Positions 46,471 to 56,090 of a stretch of DNA of 64,000 nt are shown piece after piece. The notes beneath the pieces were generated by a model, which was not told the DNA's origin, ran no database searches, and worked only from the letters and a program-made list of their open reading frames with translations. The translations under genes were made by a program, and so were the position numbers. Position 1 is the first letter of the stretch. Each line of letters begins with the position of its first letter. The DNA is from Paenibacillus antri (GTDB taxonomy: Bacteria > Bacillota > Bacilli > Paenibacillales > YIM-B00363): assembly GCF_005765165.1 (NCBI RefSeq), contig NZ_VCIW01000011.1, positions 1-64,000 on the forward strand, given 5' to 3'.

Positions 46471-48267
46471 TCATTGCAGCACCGGCAGCTCGATGATGAA
46501 GCGCGTCCCCATCCCGAGCTCGCTCTCCACCCGGATCGTCCCCTTGTGCAGCTCCACGAGATGCTTCACGATGCTGAGGCCCAGCCCCGTGCCGCCGGAG
46601 ACGCGCGAACGCGCCTTGTCCACGCGATAGAACCGCTCGAAGATGCGAGGCAGATCCTTCTTCGGAATGCCGACCCCGTAATCCTGCACCGTGATCCGTA
46701 CGCGCTCGTATTCGTCGGGCCGCGCCGCGTCCTCGAGAATCGGATCCACCATCACGCGCAGCCGGCCCCCGTCATGCGAATACGTAATGCCGTTCGACAG
46801 CAGGTTGACGAGAATTTGCTGCAGCCGGTCTTCGTCCGCTTCGATATACACGTCCTGATCGACGGCGGCTTCGAGCGTAATCCCTTTCTTCTTCGCTTCC
46901 GTCGCCATCATGTGGAAGATGCGCTCGACGAACGTCTTCATCTCCACCGGGGAAAACTGCAGCGGCACCCGCTTCGACTCGATCTTCGACAAATCCAAAA
47001 TGTCTCCGATCAGCCGGTTGAGCCGTTCGCTCTCGTCGTAGATGATTTGCAGGAACGACTTCGTCGTCGCCGGATCGCTCGCCGCCCCGCCGAGCAGCGT
47101 CTCGGCGAACCCCTTCACCGCCGCGATCGGCGTCTTCAGCTCGTGCGACACGTTCGCCACGAATTCGCTGCGCATCCGCTCGAGCCGCCGGATGGCGGTA
47201 ATGTCGTGCATGACGACCAGTATGCCGGCGTAGGCGTCCTCCGCGATCGTCATCGGCACGGCGTGAATATCGAGCATCCGCTCTTCGGGATAGTGGAACA
47301 CGACCTCGCCCCGGAGCGGCTCTCGACGTTGGAAGCATTCGGCGATCATCCGGGTCAGCTCTTGCTGCGTCTTCGTCAGCGTATAGCGCTGGCCGAGCAG
47401 CTCTCCGGACGAGAAGCCGAGGAACTCCTCCGCCGACCGGTTGAGCAGCACGATCTTCCCTTCCCGGTCCACCATGACGACGCCGCTCGTCATGTTGTCG
47501 AGCACGCTCTTCAGCCGGCTCTCGTCTTCTTGGATTTGGTTCATCTGGTACTGCAGGCTCTCGGACATCTTGTTGATCGCGTGCCCGAGCTGCCCGATTT
47601 CGTCTTTGTTCGGGATCGCGATCCGCGCGCGATAATTCATATTCGTAATCTGGTAGGCGACTCGCGTCATCTTCTCGATCGGCCCCGTGAGGCTCAGCGA
47701 CATCCGGTACGCGATCAAGGCGGTGACCATCAAGATGACGATCAAGCCGAGGCCGAGATACGACGCGATACGGCGCGTCTCGGCGTCGAGCGGCTGCATG
47801 CTCTCCCCGAAGCGGACGTACCCGACGCCCGCCTTGCCGAACGACGCCGGCATCGCCACGTACATCGTCTGCGCTTCGGCGGACGGCTCCCGACGGATGT
47901 GCACGCCGGGGGCGCCGCCCTTCGCGCGGGCGATCTCCGGCGGCAGGCCTTCGCCCGCCGGCGCCTCGGCGCCGCCGGAATCGCCGAGCGCGACGCCGTC
48001 CTCGTCGAAGAACGTCACTCGCGCGCCCGTCTTGCGCGCCATGCGGATCGCTTCCCTGCGGAACATCTCGCCGCCGACGGAGTTCTCGGACACATAATCC
48101 CAGTCCACCGTCGCGAGATACATCTCTAGCTGCTCCCCGAGCCCTTCCTCGAGCGCATGGATTTGCGAATCGCGCATCACCGAGATCGTAAAGATGCCTG
48201 CCGCGATATTCGACAGGCCGATGAAAAATATGAAAATCAGCGTGAGCCGATGCCGAAACTTCAGCAT
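46471..48267 (-). CDS. phoR: PhoR-type sensor histidine kinase
   Basis: A 598-residue membrane kinase: helix 1 (about 8-30), extracellular sensor (31-170), helix 2 (about 172-192), HAMP, PAS (about 250-365, SVLDNMTSGVVMVDREG), HisKA with the phosphoacceptor His near 375 (FVANVSHELKTPIAAVKGF), and the ATPase domain (NLLSNGITYSHDGG, DYGVGIP, GGTGLGLSIVKHLVELH). This is the domain order of B. subtilis PhoR. The ATG overlaps the fumarase stop by one base (TAATG), so translation is coupled to fumarase. It precedes phoP, the reverse of the usual phoP-phoR order. Confidence 0.8.
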   Translation of the reverse strand: MLKFRHRLTLIFIFFIGLSNIAAGIFTISVMRDSQIHALEEGLGEQLEMYLATVDWDYVSENSVGGEMFRREAIRMARKTGARVTFFDEDGVALGDSGGAEAPAGEGLPPEIARAKGGAPGVHIRREPSAEAQTMYVAMPASFGKAGVGYVRFGESMQPLDAETRRIASYLGLGLIVILMVTALIAYRMSLSLTGPIEKMTRVAYQITNMNYRARIAIPNKDEIGQLGHAINKMSESLQYQMNQIQEDESRLKSVLDNMTSGVVMVDREGKIVLLNRSAEEFLGFSSGELLGQRYTLTKTQQELTRMIAECFQRREPLRGEVVFHYPEERMLDIHAVPMTIAEDAYAGILVVMHDITAIRRLERMRSEFVANVSHELKTPIAAVKGFAETLLGGAASDPATTKSFLQIIYDESERLNRLIGDILDLSKIESKRVPLQFSPVEMKTFVERIFHMMATEAKKKGITLEAAVDQDVYIEADEDRLQQILVNLLSNGITYSHDGGRLRVMVDPILEDAARPDEYERVRITVQDYGVGIPKKDLPRIFERFYRVDKARSRVSGGTGLGLSIVKHLVELHKGTIRVESELGMGTRFIIELPVLQ

Positions 48268-49814
48268 TAGCGGAATACCGGCTCCTTGAACGACTCGAGC
48301 TTCTCGAAGGAGCTCTTATCGACGTCCGCGTGCAGGCTGTTGCCGTGCGAATCCATCGTGACGATCGCCGCGAAGCCTTCCACGTTCAGGTGCCACATCG
48401 CTTCCGGTATGCCGAACTCCATGAAGTCGACGCCCTCTACGCCCTTAATCGTCTCCGCGTAATATTGCGCCGCGCCGCCGATCGCGTTCAGGTATACGCC
48501 GCCGTGCTCCTGCAGCGCCTTCAGCGTCTTCGGCCCCATGCCGCCCTTGCCGATGACCGCGCGAATGCCGAACTTCTTGATAATGTCGCCTTGGTACGGC
48601 TCCTCGCGAATCGACGTCGTCGGTCCGGCCGCCTTCACATGCCAGCCCGCTTCGTCCTTCAGCATGACCGGTCCGCAGTGGTACAGCGCCGCCCCGTTCA
48701 GATCGACCGGCGCGTCGTGATCCATCAAGTGCTTGTGGATCGCGTCGCGGCCCGTGTACATGCGGCCGTTCAAGATGACGACGTCCCCGACGCGGAGCTG
48801 ACGCACTTGCTCTTCCGTAATCGGCGTCGTCAGGACGACTTCGCGGCGTTCCGGCTGCGCTTCGGCGGCTTCCGCGGCCGCCGCTTCCGCCTGCTCCTCG
48901 CTCATGGCGAGCGCCGTTCCGCGCTCGTACACCCATTCGTTGATCTCGCCGGTCGCGGCGTCGATCAAGACGCCTTGGCGTCGGAACGCCCAGCAGTTAT
49001 ACGCCACGGAGACGAAGTAGCTCGCCGGCAACCGGTTCATGACGCCGATCTTGCAGCCGAGCAGCGTCACCTCGCCGCCGAAGCCCATCGTGCCGATGCC
49101 GAGCTTGTTGGCGTTCTCGAGCACGTATTCCTCCAGCTTGCGGAGGTCTTCGTGTTCGTTCGCGTCGTCGACTTTGCGGAACAGCTGCATCTTCGCCAGC
49201 TCGTACCCCGTCGTGCGGTCGCCGCCGATGCCGACGCCGATGAAGCCGGCGCTGCAGCCTTGGCCCTGCGCCTGGTATACCGCGTGCATGATGCACTTGC
49301 GGATGCCGTCGAGATCCCGGCCCGCCTTGCCGAGACCCGGCAGCTCCGTAGGCAGGCTGTACTGGATGTTTTTGTTTTCGCAGCCGCCGCCCTTCAGGAT
49401 CAGCTTTACCTCGATGTCGTCGCGCTCCCACTGCTCGAAGTGAATGACCGGCGTACCGGGGCCGAGGTTGTCGCCCGTATTGTCGCCCGTCAGCGAATCG
49501 ACGGAATTCGTCCGCAGCTTGCCGTCCTTCGTCGTGCGCGCGATCGCCGAGCGGATCGCCTTCTTCATCTCGATCTGATTGGCGCCGACCGGGGTGTGCA
49601 CGATGAACGTCGGCATGCCGGTGTCCTGGCAGATCGGGGACACGTTCGTCTCCGCCATCGTAATATTGTTCGCGATCGTCGCCATCGACAGCGCGGCGCG
49701 GGTGCCGGCGCTCTCGCGCTTCGCCCCGGCCTTGATGGCGCGGCGCACGTCCGCGGGCAGGTTCGTCGAAGTCTCAACGATGAGATCGTATACGCTTTGC
49801 TCGAAATGTTTCAT
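48267..49814 (-). CDS. fumA: Fumarate hydratase class I (4Fe-4S, fused alpha and beta parts)
   Basis: A 515-residue iron-sulfur fumarase that hydrates fumarate to malate in the TCA cycle. The N-terminal part holds the cluster Cys residues (SPICQDTGMP, GGGCENKN, QGCSAGFIG). After an Ala/Glu-rich joint (about 300-330) the C-terminal part has GRMYTGRDAIHKHL, YHCGPVM, GPTTSIREEPY and KGGMG. Start ATG. It lies between TCA genes and phoR and shares a base with the phoR start. The enzyme should be oxygen-sensitive; whether a class II fumarase also exists elsewhere is unknown. Confidence 0.92.
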   Translation of the reverse strand: MKHFEQSVYDLIVETSTNLPADVRRAIKAGAKRESAGTRAALSMATIANNITMAETNVSPICQDTGMPTFIVHTPVGANQIEMKKAIRSAIARTTKDGKLRTNSVDSLTGDNTGDNLGPGTPVIHFEQWERDDIEVKLILKGGGCENKNIQYSLPTELPGLGKAGRDLDGIRKCIMHAVYQAQGQGCSAGFIGVGIGGDRTTGYELAKMQLFRKVDDANEHEDLRKLEEYVLENANKLGIGTMGFGGEVTLLGCKIGVMNRLPASYFVSVAYNCWAFRRQGVLIDAATGEINEWVYERGTALAMSEEQAEAAAAEAAEAQPERREVVLTTPITEEQVRQLRVGDVVILNGRMYTGRDAIHKHLMDHDAPVDLNGAALYHCGPVMLKDEAGWHVKAAGPTTSIREEPYQGDIIKKFGIRAVIGKGGMGPKTLKALQEHGGVYLNAIGGAAQYYAETIKGVEGVDFMEFGIPEAMWHLNVEGFAAIVTMDSHGNSLHADVDKSSFEKLESFKEPVFR

Positions 49815-49887
49815 AGATCGTACGGTTCTCCCCTCGAATGCTTGATCGAAAATATATCTCTATCATATCATATCGCGCGGCATGAAA

Positions 49888-49929
49888 AGAACCGCAGCGC
49901 GCGTCTTCCCCGACGCAAGCTGCGGTTCT
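49888..49929 (-). terminator. Terminator of the HD-nucleotidase gene
   Basis: AGAACCGCAGC pairs with GCTGCGGTTCT, followed by TTTTC on the minus strand. Confidence 0.85.
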
Positions 49930-49934
49930 CTTCC

Positions 49935-50522
49935 TTACGGTTCGGTCCCGACGATCTCGTCGAGCGTCTTCTCGAACGACGGCGCCATCGTCGTCAGGAA
50001 ATAGTCGACCTCCGGCATGTTCAGCTTCTTCAGCGACGCCTCGAGTTGCGCCTTGGCGACCGCGAATTCGCGGTTGCCCGCCGTCAGCTCGGACAGCGCC
50101 TTCAAGTACGCGTCGAGCAGGTCGGCGGCCTTGACCCAGACGTACAGCGCGTCGTCGTGCCCGTGCACGAGCGGCTCGTACACGTCCCGGAGCGGCTCCG
50201 GAATCATGCGGACGATGGAATCGGCGGCCGCCTTCTCGATCTCGCGGAAGCTGCGCCGCACGTCCGGGTTGCTCGCCTTGACGGGGGCGGCCACGTCGCC
50301 GACGAACACCTCGGTCGCGTCGTGAAACAGCGCCATCGACACGACGCGATCCGTCGGCACCGCCTTGCCGAACGCCTCGTTCGCGATCGTGCACAGCAGA
50401 TGAGCCAGCGCCGCCACGTAATACGAATGGACGGCGACCGACTCCTTATGCGTGTTCCGCATCAAGCTCCAGCGGTCGATATAGCGAAGGCGGTACAAAT
50501 ACGAGAAAAAATGGCTCTCCAT
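49935..50522 (-). CDS. HD-domain 5'-deoxynucleotidase, YfbR-like
   Basis: A 195-residue metal-dependent phosphohydrolase. ESVAVHSYYVAALAHLL gives the first His, MALFHDATEVFVGD the HD pair, and VKAADLLDAY the last Asp, as in YfbR enzymes that dephosphorylate dNMPs. The open frame runs far upstream, but that part overlaps the next gene. ATG at 50522 is taken; it lacks a clear ribosome binding site and lies 5 bases after the stop of the membrane-protein gene, so translation is probably coupled. Confidence 0.82.
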   Translation of the reverse strand: MESHFFSYLYRLRYIDRWSLMRNTHKESVAVHSYYVAALAHLLCTIANEAFGKAVPTDRVVSMALFHDATEVFVGDVAAPVKASNPDVRRSFREIEKAAADSIVRMIPEPLRDVYEPLVHGHDDALYVWVKAADLLDAYLKALSELTAGNREFAVAKAQLEASLKKLNMPEVDYFLTTMAPSFEKTLDEIVGTEP

Positions 50523-50527
50523 GCAGG

Positions 50528-50956
50528 TTAGATGATGTCCGAATAATACATCAGGATCAAGAGGACGAGGACGAGAAGGGAAGCGACCCCGCTGAACGTC
50601 GACAGCTTGGATGCGTCCTTCGCCGCGGCCGCCTTCCCTTCGCCGCCGTTCGCGATGATGCGCTTCAGCGGACCCGCGATCATGCCGGACATCGCGCCGA
50701 GCGCGACGAACAAGACGATGACGACGATCATCCACGGAACGCTGACGCCCGCCTTGCTGATGAGGTATCCCCCCGTCAAAAATTGCACGATCAAGAGCCA
50801 CTGTCCGATCCGATTCAGGCCGAAGATGCCTTTGGCGAAGCCGACCTGCGCATGCGGATCCAGTCCCGACAGCCTCATCGCGACGAACGGCAGCAGCAAG
50901 TAGAAGCCGACCGCCAAAGAACCGAGAACGTGCAAAAACAATACAAACTCGACCAT
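50528..50956 (-). CDS. Four-helix membrane protein, unknown
   Basis: A 142-residue protein with four hydrophobic segments (about 5-27, 50-70, 74-96, 118-139) and a Lys-rich loop before the last (NGGEGKAAAAKDASKL). The layout resembles DUF2269-type membrane proteins but I cannot assign it. Start ATG behind GGAGGAAATACGAAT. It precedes the YfbR-like gene by 5 bases. Confidence 0.72.
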   Translation of the reverse strand: MVEFVLFLHVLGSLAVGFYLLLPFVAMRLSGLDPHAQVGFAKGIFGLNRIGQWLLIVQFLTGGYLISKAGVSVPWMIVVIVLFVALGAMSGMIAGPLKRIIANGGEGKAAAAKDASKLSTFSGVASLLVLVLLILMYYSDII

Positions 50957-51071
50957 ATTCGTATTTCCTCCATCCGTTGCTAGAATGTTCCAACCTCAAG
51001 TATAGCTTATCCTATACTCGTTTACCAACGGGAAGAGACGATTCGGAGGCTTAGAGCTTCTTGGGGAGGGA

Positions 51072-52118
51072 TCACTTTTTTTCCAGCAGCGCGTCGCGGT
51101 CGATGGCGCCGGGCGGCTGTTCCATCCAGCCGTTCTTGATCATGAGGTTGACCCCGTCTTCGGCGAGCAGTCCCATCTCGCCGATCAGCCTCGAGTATTG
51201 CACCGCCAAATCCCGCCGCTGCGAGACCGACAAGCCTGCCCCGTAGAACGCCGCTGATGCGGAGAGGAGCGTAACCACATGAAAGAGCATCAGCTTGTCC
51301 GAGAAAGCGGGCGTCGTCGAATTCGTCACTTCGGACTCCCATTTTCTCGGCGGGGGAAGATCGTCTTCGGCCAGCCGCTGCTCCAGAACCATGAACTGTT
51401 CTTGACAGAGCTGCACGGCTCGTTGCATATATTTGCGAACCTCGTCGGACTGGACGACTTGGCTGAACGCCATCTCCAAGACGGTCTTCAAATCGACCTT
51501 TATCATATTGTAAAACACGCTGCCGATTTCGATGGCGTTCAGCGGTCTTTCCCTGCCGAACCAGCCGGCCAAGTAGTTTTGCTTCTCGACGAAATCGACG
51601 GTTTGCGGCGCGTGAAGAATCGCCGGACGGACATAGAGTCCCTTCCTCACCATCGCGTCCACGACTCGATCGAACAGCTCCGCCGTTTCCGCATTGCATT
51701 GTTTGAAATATTCGCGTTGGTCTCGCCGCGCCGAAGTGGATAACGCGCCGGCGTAACTCGTCAAACCGAGCAGGGCCATGACGAAGAAATAATTCAACAG
51801 AAAGTCGTCGGAAAATAGCGCCGGAGCGCTCGGGTTAACGATATCCTCTTCGGTAAACCCTTTCGGAATCGCATAGCCTTCCTGACTTAAGAACTCCTTC
51901 GACTTGCCGACATGCGTCTTCGACAACTCGAGCGCCAACTCCAAAATGGAACGGACCTCTTGATCCCTAGCGTTCGTAAGGGCATGGGTAATGAAACAAA
52001 TCGCTAAAGTGTCATTCGTATATTGAGTCCAGAGATTCGCGACCTCGGCCGACGTCAGCCTCGCGCTGTTTTCGATCGGCGGTTCCGTCCGGAGCTCCGT
52101 CTCAAGGTGTATAGACAT
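51072..52118 (-). CDS. DUF3231 family protein (copy 2)
   Basis: A 348-residue paralogue of the protein at 4773-5786. SARLTSAEVANLWTQYTND opens the first half, NSTTPAFSDKLMLFHVVTLL the second, and NLMIKNGWMEQPPGA is the conserved end. All-helical, soluble, function unknown. Start ATG with AAGGAGG about 12 bases ahead. It lies alone between the mdh terminator and the membrane-protein gene. Confidence 0.85.
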   Translation of the reverse strand: MSIHLETELRTEPPIENSARLTSAEVANLWTQYTNDTLAICFITHALTNARDQEVRSILELALELSKTHVGKSKEFLSQEGYAIPKGFTEEDIVNPSAPALFSDDFLLNYFFVMALLGLTSYAGALSTSARRDQREYFKQCNAETAELFDRVVDAMVRKGLYVRPAILHAPQTVDFVEKQNYLAGWFGRERPLNAIEIGSVFYNMIKVDLKTVLEMAFSQVVQSDEVRKYMQRAVQLCQEQFMVLEQRLAEDDLPPPRKWESEVTNSTTPAFSDKLMLFHVVTLLSASAAFYGAGLSVSQRRDLAVQYSRLIGEMGLLAEDGVNLMIKNGWMEQPPGAIDRDALLEKK

Positions 52119-52228
52119 GTCGATTCATTGCCTCCTTAAATTGAAACCGAGTCCTTCGCGCACGCGGTCGCCTTGGCTAGCTATTATCATGGGTAGTTCT
52201 CGGAATGTTATACATAAATCTCCAATGG

Positions 52229-52272
52229 AAAAAGGCCGCCCCCGGAGCAGCGAACTGCTTCGAAGGCGGCCT
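52229..52272 (-). terminator. Terminator of citZ-icd-mdh
   Basis: AGGCCGCC pairs with GGCGGCCT across a long imperfect stem-loop; TTTTTCC follows on the minus strand, past the mdh stop. Confidence 0.8.
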
Positions 52273-52301
52273 CTTCCCGTCCGTCCGCGCCCGGCGAACG
52301 G

Positions 52302-53243
52302 TTAGCCTTGCACGATCTTAATGACATTGCGGACCGATTCCGCGGACTTGTCGAGCGCCGCTTTCTCTTCCGGCGTCAGCTCGATCTCGATAATTTTCTC
52401 GATGCCGTCCCCGCCGAGCACGGTCAGGACGCCCATGAACAAATTCTCGTACCCGTACTCGCCTTGGAGCAGCGCGATCGTCGGCAGAATGCGCTTCTTG
52501 TCCTTGAGAATCGCCTCCGTCATCTGCACGAGCGAAGCCGCCGGCGCGTAGTACGCGCTGCCGTTCCCGAGCAGGCCCACGATCTCGCCGCCGCCCGTGC
52601 GCGTGCGCTGCACGATCGCGTCGATCCGCTCCTTCGGGATGAGCTTCTCGATCGGCACGCCGCCTACGGACGTGTACCGCACGAGCGGTACCATGTCGTC
52701 GCCGTGACCGCCGAGCACGACGCCGACGACGTCTTCTACGGAGACGTTCAGCTCCTGCGCGATGAACGTGCGGTAGCGCGCCGAGTCCAGCACGCCGGAC
52801 TGGCCGATGACGCGGTTTTTCGGAAAGCCGAGCGTCTCGTTCGCGACGTACGTCATCGCGTCGACCGGGTTGGACAGGATGATGACGTACGCGTTCGGGC
52901 ACTTTTCCTTCACTTGCTCGCAGACCGACTTCACGATGCCCGCGTTCGTGCTCACGAGATCGTCTCGGCTCATGCCCGGCTTGCGCGCGATGCCGGCCGT
53001 TATGATGACGATGTCGGAGCCCGCGGCGTCTTCGTAGCTGGACGTGCCGACGATGTTGCTGTCGAACCCTTGCACGGGGGACGCCTCGAGCATGTCGAGC
53101 GCCTTGCCTTTCGTCGGGTTCTCGAGCTGCGGGATGTCGACGAGGACGACGTCTCCGAGTTCCTTCTGCGCGAGCATCAATGCCGTCGTCGCGCCGGTGA
53201 AGCCCGCGCCTACGACCGTGATTTTGTTGCGACGAATCGTCAT
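52302..53243 (-). CDS. mdh: Malate dehydrogenase
   Basis: A 313-residue NAD-dependent TCA enzyme of the LDH-like class. [17 protein letters not shown] binds [20 protein letters not shown] carries the substrate Arg region, and [15 protein letters not shown] has the catalytic His. Start ATG behind TTTTAGGAGGG. Last gene of citZ-icd-mdh, as in B. subtilis. A 12-bp hairpin lies between it and icd. Confidence 0.96.
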   Translation of the reverse strand: MTIRRNKITVVGAGFTGATTALMLAQKELGDVVLVDIPQLENPTKGKALDMLEASPVQGFDSNIVGTSSYEDAAGSDIVIITAGIARKPGMSRDDLVSTNAGIVKSVCEQVKEKCPNAYVIILSNPVDAMTYVANETLGFPKNRVIGQSGVLDSARYRTFIAQELNVSVEDVVGVVLGGHGDDMVPLVRYTSVGGVPIEKLIPKERIDAIVQRTRTGGGEIVGLLGNGSAYYAPAASLVQMTEAILKDKKRILPTIALLQGEYGYENLFMGVLTVLGGDGIEKIIEIELTPEEKAALDKSAESVRNVIKIVQG

Positions 53244-53278
53244 AAGTTAATTCCCTCCTAAAATAGTACATATGGAAA

Positions 53279-53320
53279 ATCGGGCAAATAAAGAACATCG
53301 CTGTTCGATATTTGCCCGAT
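53279..53320 (-). other. Intercistronic hairpin between icd and mdh
   Basis: A perfect 12-bp stem (ATCGGGCAAATA with its complement, 18-base loop), just after icd. The tail is only TTTTCC, so partial termination or RNA processing is more likely than a full stop. Confidence 0.6.
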
Positions 53321-53334
53321 CGATGAAACCGATA

Positions 53335-54636
<1,302 letters not shown>

Positions 54637-54684
54637 CTTGATTGTTCTCCTCCTGATTTACGATAATGTTCTTTCATAAGCGGA

Positions 54685-54721
54685 GCGGGATATTCGACGG
54701 CCTCGCCGTCGAACGTCCCGC
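54685..54721 (-). other. Intercistronic hairpin between citZ and icd
   Basis: GCGGGA pairs with TCCCGC and, inside, TTCGACGGC with GCCGTCGAA over a 3-base loop. No T tract follows, so it fits an RNA-stability or processing element. Confidence 0.6.
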
Positions 54722-54754
54722 CCGCGCCGCCGTCGCTGCGTGTCCGTTCGCGTC

Positions 54755-55870
54755 TTACTTCCGCTGTTCGATCGGCCCGACCTTCTGATTCGTCGGGCCG
54801 ACGTACTCGGCGCGCGGACGGATGAGACGGTTGTTCTCGTATTGCTCGAGAATGTGCGCCGTCCAGCCCGATACGCGGGAGATGGCGAAGATCGGCGTGA
54901 ACAAGTCGCGCGGAATTTCGAGCGCGGTGTACACGGATGCGGAGTAGAAGTCGACGTTCGGCTTCAGACCCTTCTGCCCCGTGACGATGTCTTCGATTTG
55001 AATCGACATCTCGTACCACTTCATATCGCCCGTCAGCTTGCCGAGCTCGCGGGACATCTTCTGCAGATGCTTCGCGCGCGGATCGCCGTTCTTATAGACG
55101 CGGTGACCGAAGCCCATGATTTTCTCTTTCTTGTCCAGCTTGTCCTGAACGTACGCTTCTACGTTCTCCATGCTGCCGATGTCTTCGAGCATCGCCATGA
55201 CGGCTTCGTTCGCGCCGCCGTGCAGCGGTCCGCGAAGCGCGCCGATCGCCGACGTCACGCCGGAGTACATGTCGGATAACGTCGCGACCGTGACGCGCGC
55301 CGCGAACGTCGACGCGTTCAGCTCGTGGTCCGCATGAAGGACGAGCGCCTTGTCGAGCGCTTCGATCGCGACCGCGTCCGGCTCTTTGCCGGTCAGCATA
55401 TACAAGAAGTTCTCCGCTACCTTCGCTCCCGCCTTCGGCGCTACCGGCTCGAGGCCTTGGCGAATGCGGGCGAACGCCGCGACGATCGTCGGCAGCTTCG
55501 CCTGAAGGCGAATCGCGATGCGCTTGTTCGTGTCGATGTCGAAGTCGTGCGCTTCGGCGTCGAACAAGGCGAGCGCCGATACCGCCGAGCGGAGCGCCGC
55601 CATCGAGTTCGCTTCTTTCGGGAAGCTGCGCAGCAAGTCGACGACTTGTTGCGGGATCGAAGCGTTGTCGCTAAGGTCTTTCAGTAAGCCGTTTAATTCC
55701 TCGCGGTTCGGCAGTTTGCCGTTCCAGAGCAAGTATACGACTTCTTCGTAGCTGGCGTTCTCCGCCAGGTCGTCGATATCGTAACCGCGGTACGTGAGGA
55801 CGCCGTCTATGATGGAACTGACCGAGGATGTCGTAGCGACGATGCCTTCGAGCCCTTTGGTGACCGTCAT
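54755..55870 (-). CDS. citZ: Citrate synthase
   Basis: A 371-residue TCA entry enzyme. RGYDIDDLAENASYEEVVYL, LHADHELNASTFAAR (catalytic His), GPLHGGANEAVMAML (second His) and GFGHRVYKNGDPRA (catalytic region) are all present. Start ATG behind AAAAAGGAGCG. First gene of citZ-icd-mdh. A CcpC-type dyad lies about 100 bases upstream, so repression by CcpC with relief by citrate is likely. Confidence 0.96.
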   Translation of the reverse strand: MTVTKGLEGIVATTSSVSSIIDGVLTYRGYDIDDLAENASYEEVVYLLWNGKLPNREELNGLLKDLSDNASIPQQVVDLLRSFPKEANSMAALRSAVSALALFDAEAHDFDIDTNKRIAIRLQAKLPTIVAAFARIRQGLEPVAPKAGAKVAENFLYMLTGKEPDAVAIEALDKALVLHADHELNASTFAARVTVATLSDMYSGVTSAIGALRGPLHGGANEAVMAMLEDIGSMENVEAYVQDKLDKKEKIMGFGHRVYKNGDPRAKHLQKMSRELGKLTGDMKWYEMSIQIEDIVTGQKGLKPNVDFYSASVYTALEIPRDLFTPIFAISRVSGWTAHILEQYENNRLIRPRAEYVGPTNQKVGPIEQRK

Positions 55871-55968
55871 GGGTTACACGCTCCTTTTTCCGTAAAGATC
55901 ATGATTTCTATTGCAGCATCTTATTTCCATGATACCGGACTTGATGCCAGAAGGAAACAAAATACGGC

Positions 55969-55983
55969 ATAAAACTTCATTAT
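55969..55983 (-). promoter_or_regulatory. CcpC-type operator upstream of citZ
   Basis: ATAA-N7-TTAT (ATAAAACTTCATTAT) is an exact match to the CcpC dyad known in front of citZ and citB. A further ATAA half-site lies at 55991-55994. Confidence 0.65.
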
Positions 55984-56090
55984 CACGATCATAAAGCATT
56001 TTTCGCGAACATTTCCTTCCCGCGCAAACTCGGTTACAATATTGCTAATGTTTGCTCCGCCGCACACGAATTTCGAGGAGGATGGCGCTC

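Noticed and set aside
48330-50531. 733-codon open frame on the plus strand
   Set aside because: Antisense to fumarase and the nucleotidase; spans a terminator and a gene boundary.
50523-50999. N-terminal extension of the YfbR-like protein
   Set aside because: It overlaps the membrane-protein gene; HD-family proteins start near MESHFFSYLYRL.
56000-56050. Riboswitch or T-box leader before ppx
   Set aside because: No conserved leader motif, and the distance between the promoter region and the start is too short.
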